Below, piece after piece: positions 60,963 to 64,000 of a stretch of DNA of 64,000 nt (position 1 is the stretch's first letter; each line of letters begins with the position of its first letter). Position numbers and translations under genes: made by a program. The notes below the pieces were generated by a model. The model ran no database searches, had not been told where the DNA came from, and was given only the letters and a program-made list of their open reading frames with translations. Where the stretch lies: assembly GCA_019054805.1 (NCBI GenBank), contig JAHQIY010000001.1:868001-932000 (forward strand). Direction: 5' to 3'. This DNA comes from Brachionus manjavacas (Eukaryota; Rotifera; Eurotatoria; Ploima; Brachionidae).

Positions 60963-62505
60963 ATTTATTTATTTATTTGTTTTCTGTACCGAGCTAGAGC
61001 TCCTTCAGAATAAGTTAAAAATTAAAAAAATAAAATAAAAATGAAATAAAATAAAATAAAAATAAAATTAAAGTTAATAAAATAAGATAAAAAAAAAAAA
61101 AAAAAAAAAGAATTAAAAAAAAGTAAATAAGCAAAATAAATTAAAATTAAGAATATATAAAATTGGTAAAGATTGTTACATGTGGCTCATGTTTAAATAG
61201 TTCAAGTTTCAGGAAAAAAGAAGAAATAGTAAGGTAGCAATTACACAATGGAGTTGGGTAGTCAATATATCTTGATTCGAAACCTTCTTTGTATTCCTTC
61301 ACCAGTCTTACAACCAATGGAATAGAATGACTCAGTCCTGTCCCAACATATCTCTCACTCAATTCAAAAAGCCGATTCGAGACTGTTAGTAATTTTAGTT
61401 TATTAAAAGCCTCATGATGTACGATGTTGGAGGGAGTATCATATTTTAACTTAAGAATAGATCTGACTGCTGTATTCTGAATTGCTTGTAGTTTTTTGAT
61501 ATTATTTTCTGAAAATGAATTCAAGCAAGGAAAAGAATAGTCTAAAATTGATCCGACTTAAGATTTATATAGATTTCCTAGTGTGTTCTGATTAAGACCC
61601 CATTTTTTGTTTGACAATATCTTAATAATATTTAGCCTTTTATTGCAGCGCTCTTTAATTTCATCTACCAGTATATTAAAGTTTAATTTAGAATCAAATT
61701 TAATACCAAGAAACTTGATTTCTTTTTGTCTCTCTATTCTGTTTCCATAAATTTTTAAGTTAAGATTATCACTCTCTTTTTTGTACCTAGAAAAGACTAC
61801 TGAACACGACTTTTCAACCGATATCTTCATTTTCCACTTAATAAGCCATTGTTCTAATTCGTTGAGGTATTTATTGATCTTATTTTCTAGGTTCCCTTTT
61901 TTGTTATAAATGAAGAATGTAACTAGATCATCTGCAAAAAGCAGAGAGTATTCATTATTTGTTTTGTTTCTTTTAGGGATGTCATTAATGTATATACTAA
62001 ATAAAAGAGGACTAATTACTGAGCCTTGAGGAACACCTGCAGTTATTTGATATTCTTCGCTCAAATGGTCATTCACATTTACCTTAAATGTCCTAGAGTC
62101 TAAAAAGGATTTTATCCAGTTAGTCAAGTAATGAGGTGGATTTATTTTAATCAATTTAAAAAGTAAACCTTCATGCCAAACCCTATCAAAGGCTTTAGAA
62201 ATATCAAAAAAAAGGCCGCAAACTCTTTTTTTCTATTAAATGATTCCACAATTTTTTGAATTAAGAAGAAAAGATTATCTGCTGTTCGCCGGTGTTTCCT
62301 AAATCCAGATTGCTCCTGGATAAGGAGTGAATTTTGCTCTAAAAAATTGTATAATCTTGAATATACTATGCGTTCCAGTAGCTTTCCTAAACAACTCGTA
62401 ATACTAATTGGTCTATAATTTAAAGGATCGTGTAAACTAGAGGCCTTTTTTTGAATCATAGTAATGTAAGATGTTTTCCACGATGTTAGAATAAAATTTT
62501 TATTA
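60963..62505 (-). mobile_element. LINE-A, the most complete copy in the window
   Basis: Minus-strand frames cover more of the reverse transcriptase than any other copy: TSWKTSYITMIQKKASSLHD, PLNYRPISITSCLGKLLERI, QEQSGFRKHRRTADNLFF (62459-62151, with one frameshift near 62215), AGVPQGSVISPLLFSIYIND ... LLFADDLVTFFIYNKKG (62154-61558). One stop separates the last frame (61524-61147). The end is TTCTGAAGGAGCTCTAGCTC, GGTACAG and (AAATA)n. The endonuclease domain is missing, so it is a 5'-truncated, dead copy. Confidence 0.88.
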
Positions 62506-63089
62506 AATATTCAATTTTTTGAAAAGAACCGAAAAAATTAGATCCCTTTTTTTAAACAGTATATTCTATTGTATTTTACGAATTAGTCTTATCTGAGTCG
62601 GAAAGCACAGCTTAATTTATTGTAAAATAAAAACAGGCATGTGATAGTTTTAAGTAAAGTCTTGTTTTTTATTTTTCTTTTATTGTAAAAATATTTAAAG
62701 TTTTCTTTTTGAATATAGTAAACAGGGGTAATTATATTATAAGTTAATTAAGTGAGAAACTTTGGGACGCTCAAATATCTCATGAACGAGGGCCCAAACC
62801 TATACAAACCTATATTATTTTTGTAGATCTCTTCAAGATCTATCTAGTTACATACTCTGTTTTAAGATATAATAAGTCGCCAAGTAGATATTAAGCGAAA
62901 ACGTCTAATTGGGTAAATTTCTGTGATTTTCGATCAAAGGATCACTTTGAATTAAGCCAAATAAAACAAAAACAGATCAAAAACCTTTATCTCCATTTTA
63001 GTTTTTATAATAGAATAGAAGGTCAGGAGTCAGAAAAAAAAAAAAAATCATAAAACCAATTTTTCATAGATTTAGCTAATTATATTATT
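62506..63089. other. Stretch without gene
   Basis: Moderately AT-rich. Segments such as ACTTTGGGACGCTCAAATAT and GATCTCTTCAAGATCTATCT are less simple than the background but have no frame with a family signal. Confidence 0.4.
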
Positions 63090-63720
63090 AAAAAACGGGG
63101 TGGTAAATTATGTTACACCATTTCACCCCATAAATCACCAAATCTACCCCAATTTTCACATATTTAGACCATAAACAAAAAAAAGAAAAAGCGAAAAATA
63201 AAGTTAATAAAGGAAAAAAAATAATAAATGTTACGTATGTAAGATTCAAATTGAAGAAGATAAAGAAAATTCTAACAAATGGCTTACATGCGAAAACTGT
63301 GATTGTTGGTCTTGTTTTGAATGCTTACCAGAAAAATACAAAAACTCAGCTTACAATGAAAACAAATGCAATTCGTGTTAAGTTTTAGTTTTTTTTTGTT
63401 AAATTTAAATTTATAATCGATGTTTTTTACTTATATAATGAATTTTTTCTTTTAAATTTTTATTAAATCGAAATTTTAGTAAAATAAATTAAATTTAGTG
63501 TAAAAAAATCAATCTTAATATCTATTAGGGGTTATTTGGTGAGTTATGGGCTAATGTGGTGAGAAAACGGGGTAATTTGACACAAATTTGGGGTAACTAT
63601 GTTAACCATTTTAACCATTTTTACACCAAACATAATTACCTGTACGAGGTTATTTGGTGAGAAAAAAAATTGGGGTAAATTCGGTGACTATTTTTGGAAT
63701 TTTCTAGTGGTCATTAGTCC
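63090..63720 (+). mobile_element. DNA-transposon remnant with zinc-knuckle C-terminus
   Basis: At 63228-63380 the frame reads CYVCKIQIEEDKENSNKWLT, CENCDCWSCFECLPEKYKNS then a last CNSC-stop. The pattern CxxC ... WxxCxxCxxWxCxxC ... CxxC resembles the C-terminal zinc fold of some pogo/Tigger-like transposases. On both sides are GGGGTGGTAAAT/GGGGTAAATTCGGTGA words (63099-63165 and 63520-63700), partly inverted, which may be terminal repeats. Confidence 0.4.
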
Positions 63721-64000
63721 AAATCAGCAATAAAAAAAAGAGGTCACCAGATTAGGCCGGTTTACTAAATTATTCAAATTTTGAAAAAAAAATTACCCTT
63801 TTTTTTCTGGAAAAAAAAGAAATTTAATTTCGAGGTTTCAAAAGAGATTTGTCGTTCGTATTTGAATAATCATAGTTATGACTTTCTTTAAACTCAACTC
63901 AACTTGTTGAAAAAAAGCGCAGTCTGAGCAAAGCTGATTGATTGTTAATTCTTTTTCACACTCTTTCTACTATTTTTTATTCTACTAAAAAAAAATTTTT
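63721..64000. other. Window end
   Basis: No feature is recognised in the last 280 bp. Confidence 0.5.

Noticed and set aside
61147..62459. Calling the minus-strand LINE-A active
   Set aside because: A frameshift and a stop interrupt the reverse transcriptase, and the endonuclease part is absent.

Overview
This is an AT-rich window of an animal (metazoan) nuclear genome. It has spliced genes with GT-AG introns. Some introns are very short (46, 47, 53, 56 and 68 bp) and others are long and full of transposons. The genes are neuronal (RIM-binding protein), signalling (Raf) and ciliary (BBS7). Composition, tiny introns and LINE tails fit a small invertebrate. My best guess is a monogonont rotifer such as Brachionus, but that is recollection and is not proven by the sequence.

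Layout. About 0-8.4 kb is a transposon graveyard: a mariner end, LINE pieces, and a decayed MULE with a small Tc1-type element inside it. From 8,985 to 35,322 on the minus strand lies one complete RIM-binding-protein gene of five exons. All four phase joins agree and give about 1,764 aa. Its four introns (3.5-9.2 kb) hold LINEs, SINEs, foldback MITEs and a hAT-type MITE. A small orphan membrane-protein ORF starts head-to-head with it at 35,689. About 36-46 kb has no host gene that I can support, but carries three well-delimited insertions with target-site duplications (TSDs). Raf is at 46,183-47,948 on the minus strand. Head-to-head with it begins a tight plus-strand run: an unknown 149-aa protein and three tandem classical short-chain dehydrogenases (SDRs), to 54,963. 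BBS7 follows in six exons (55,880-60,385; 716 aa). After 60.9 kb the window ends in a LINE and DNA-transposon remains.

LINE names used here. LINE-A is a jockey-like element. Its 3' end is a small hairpin (GAGC-TTTA-GCTC) followed by CGGTACAG and a (TAAA)n tail. There are several copies, at least one nearly intact. LINE-H has a 3' end of the form ACATCGCC...GGC followed by AAATAAATAATAAT. The LINE groups have different sequence but the same end design: a short hairpin followed by an A/T-rich simple repeat.

I found no clear new biochemical system. The most unusual items are these: a 600-bp deletion derivative of a FLYWCH-type MULE whose long inverted ends are built from a repeated word, with possible sister elements that use other words; a foldback MITE family; a compact SDR cluster with operon-like spacing and patchy, conversion-like identity; and several nested insertions with exact TSDs that give a relative insertion order.
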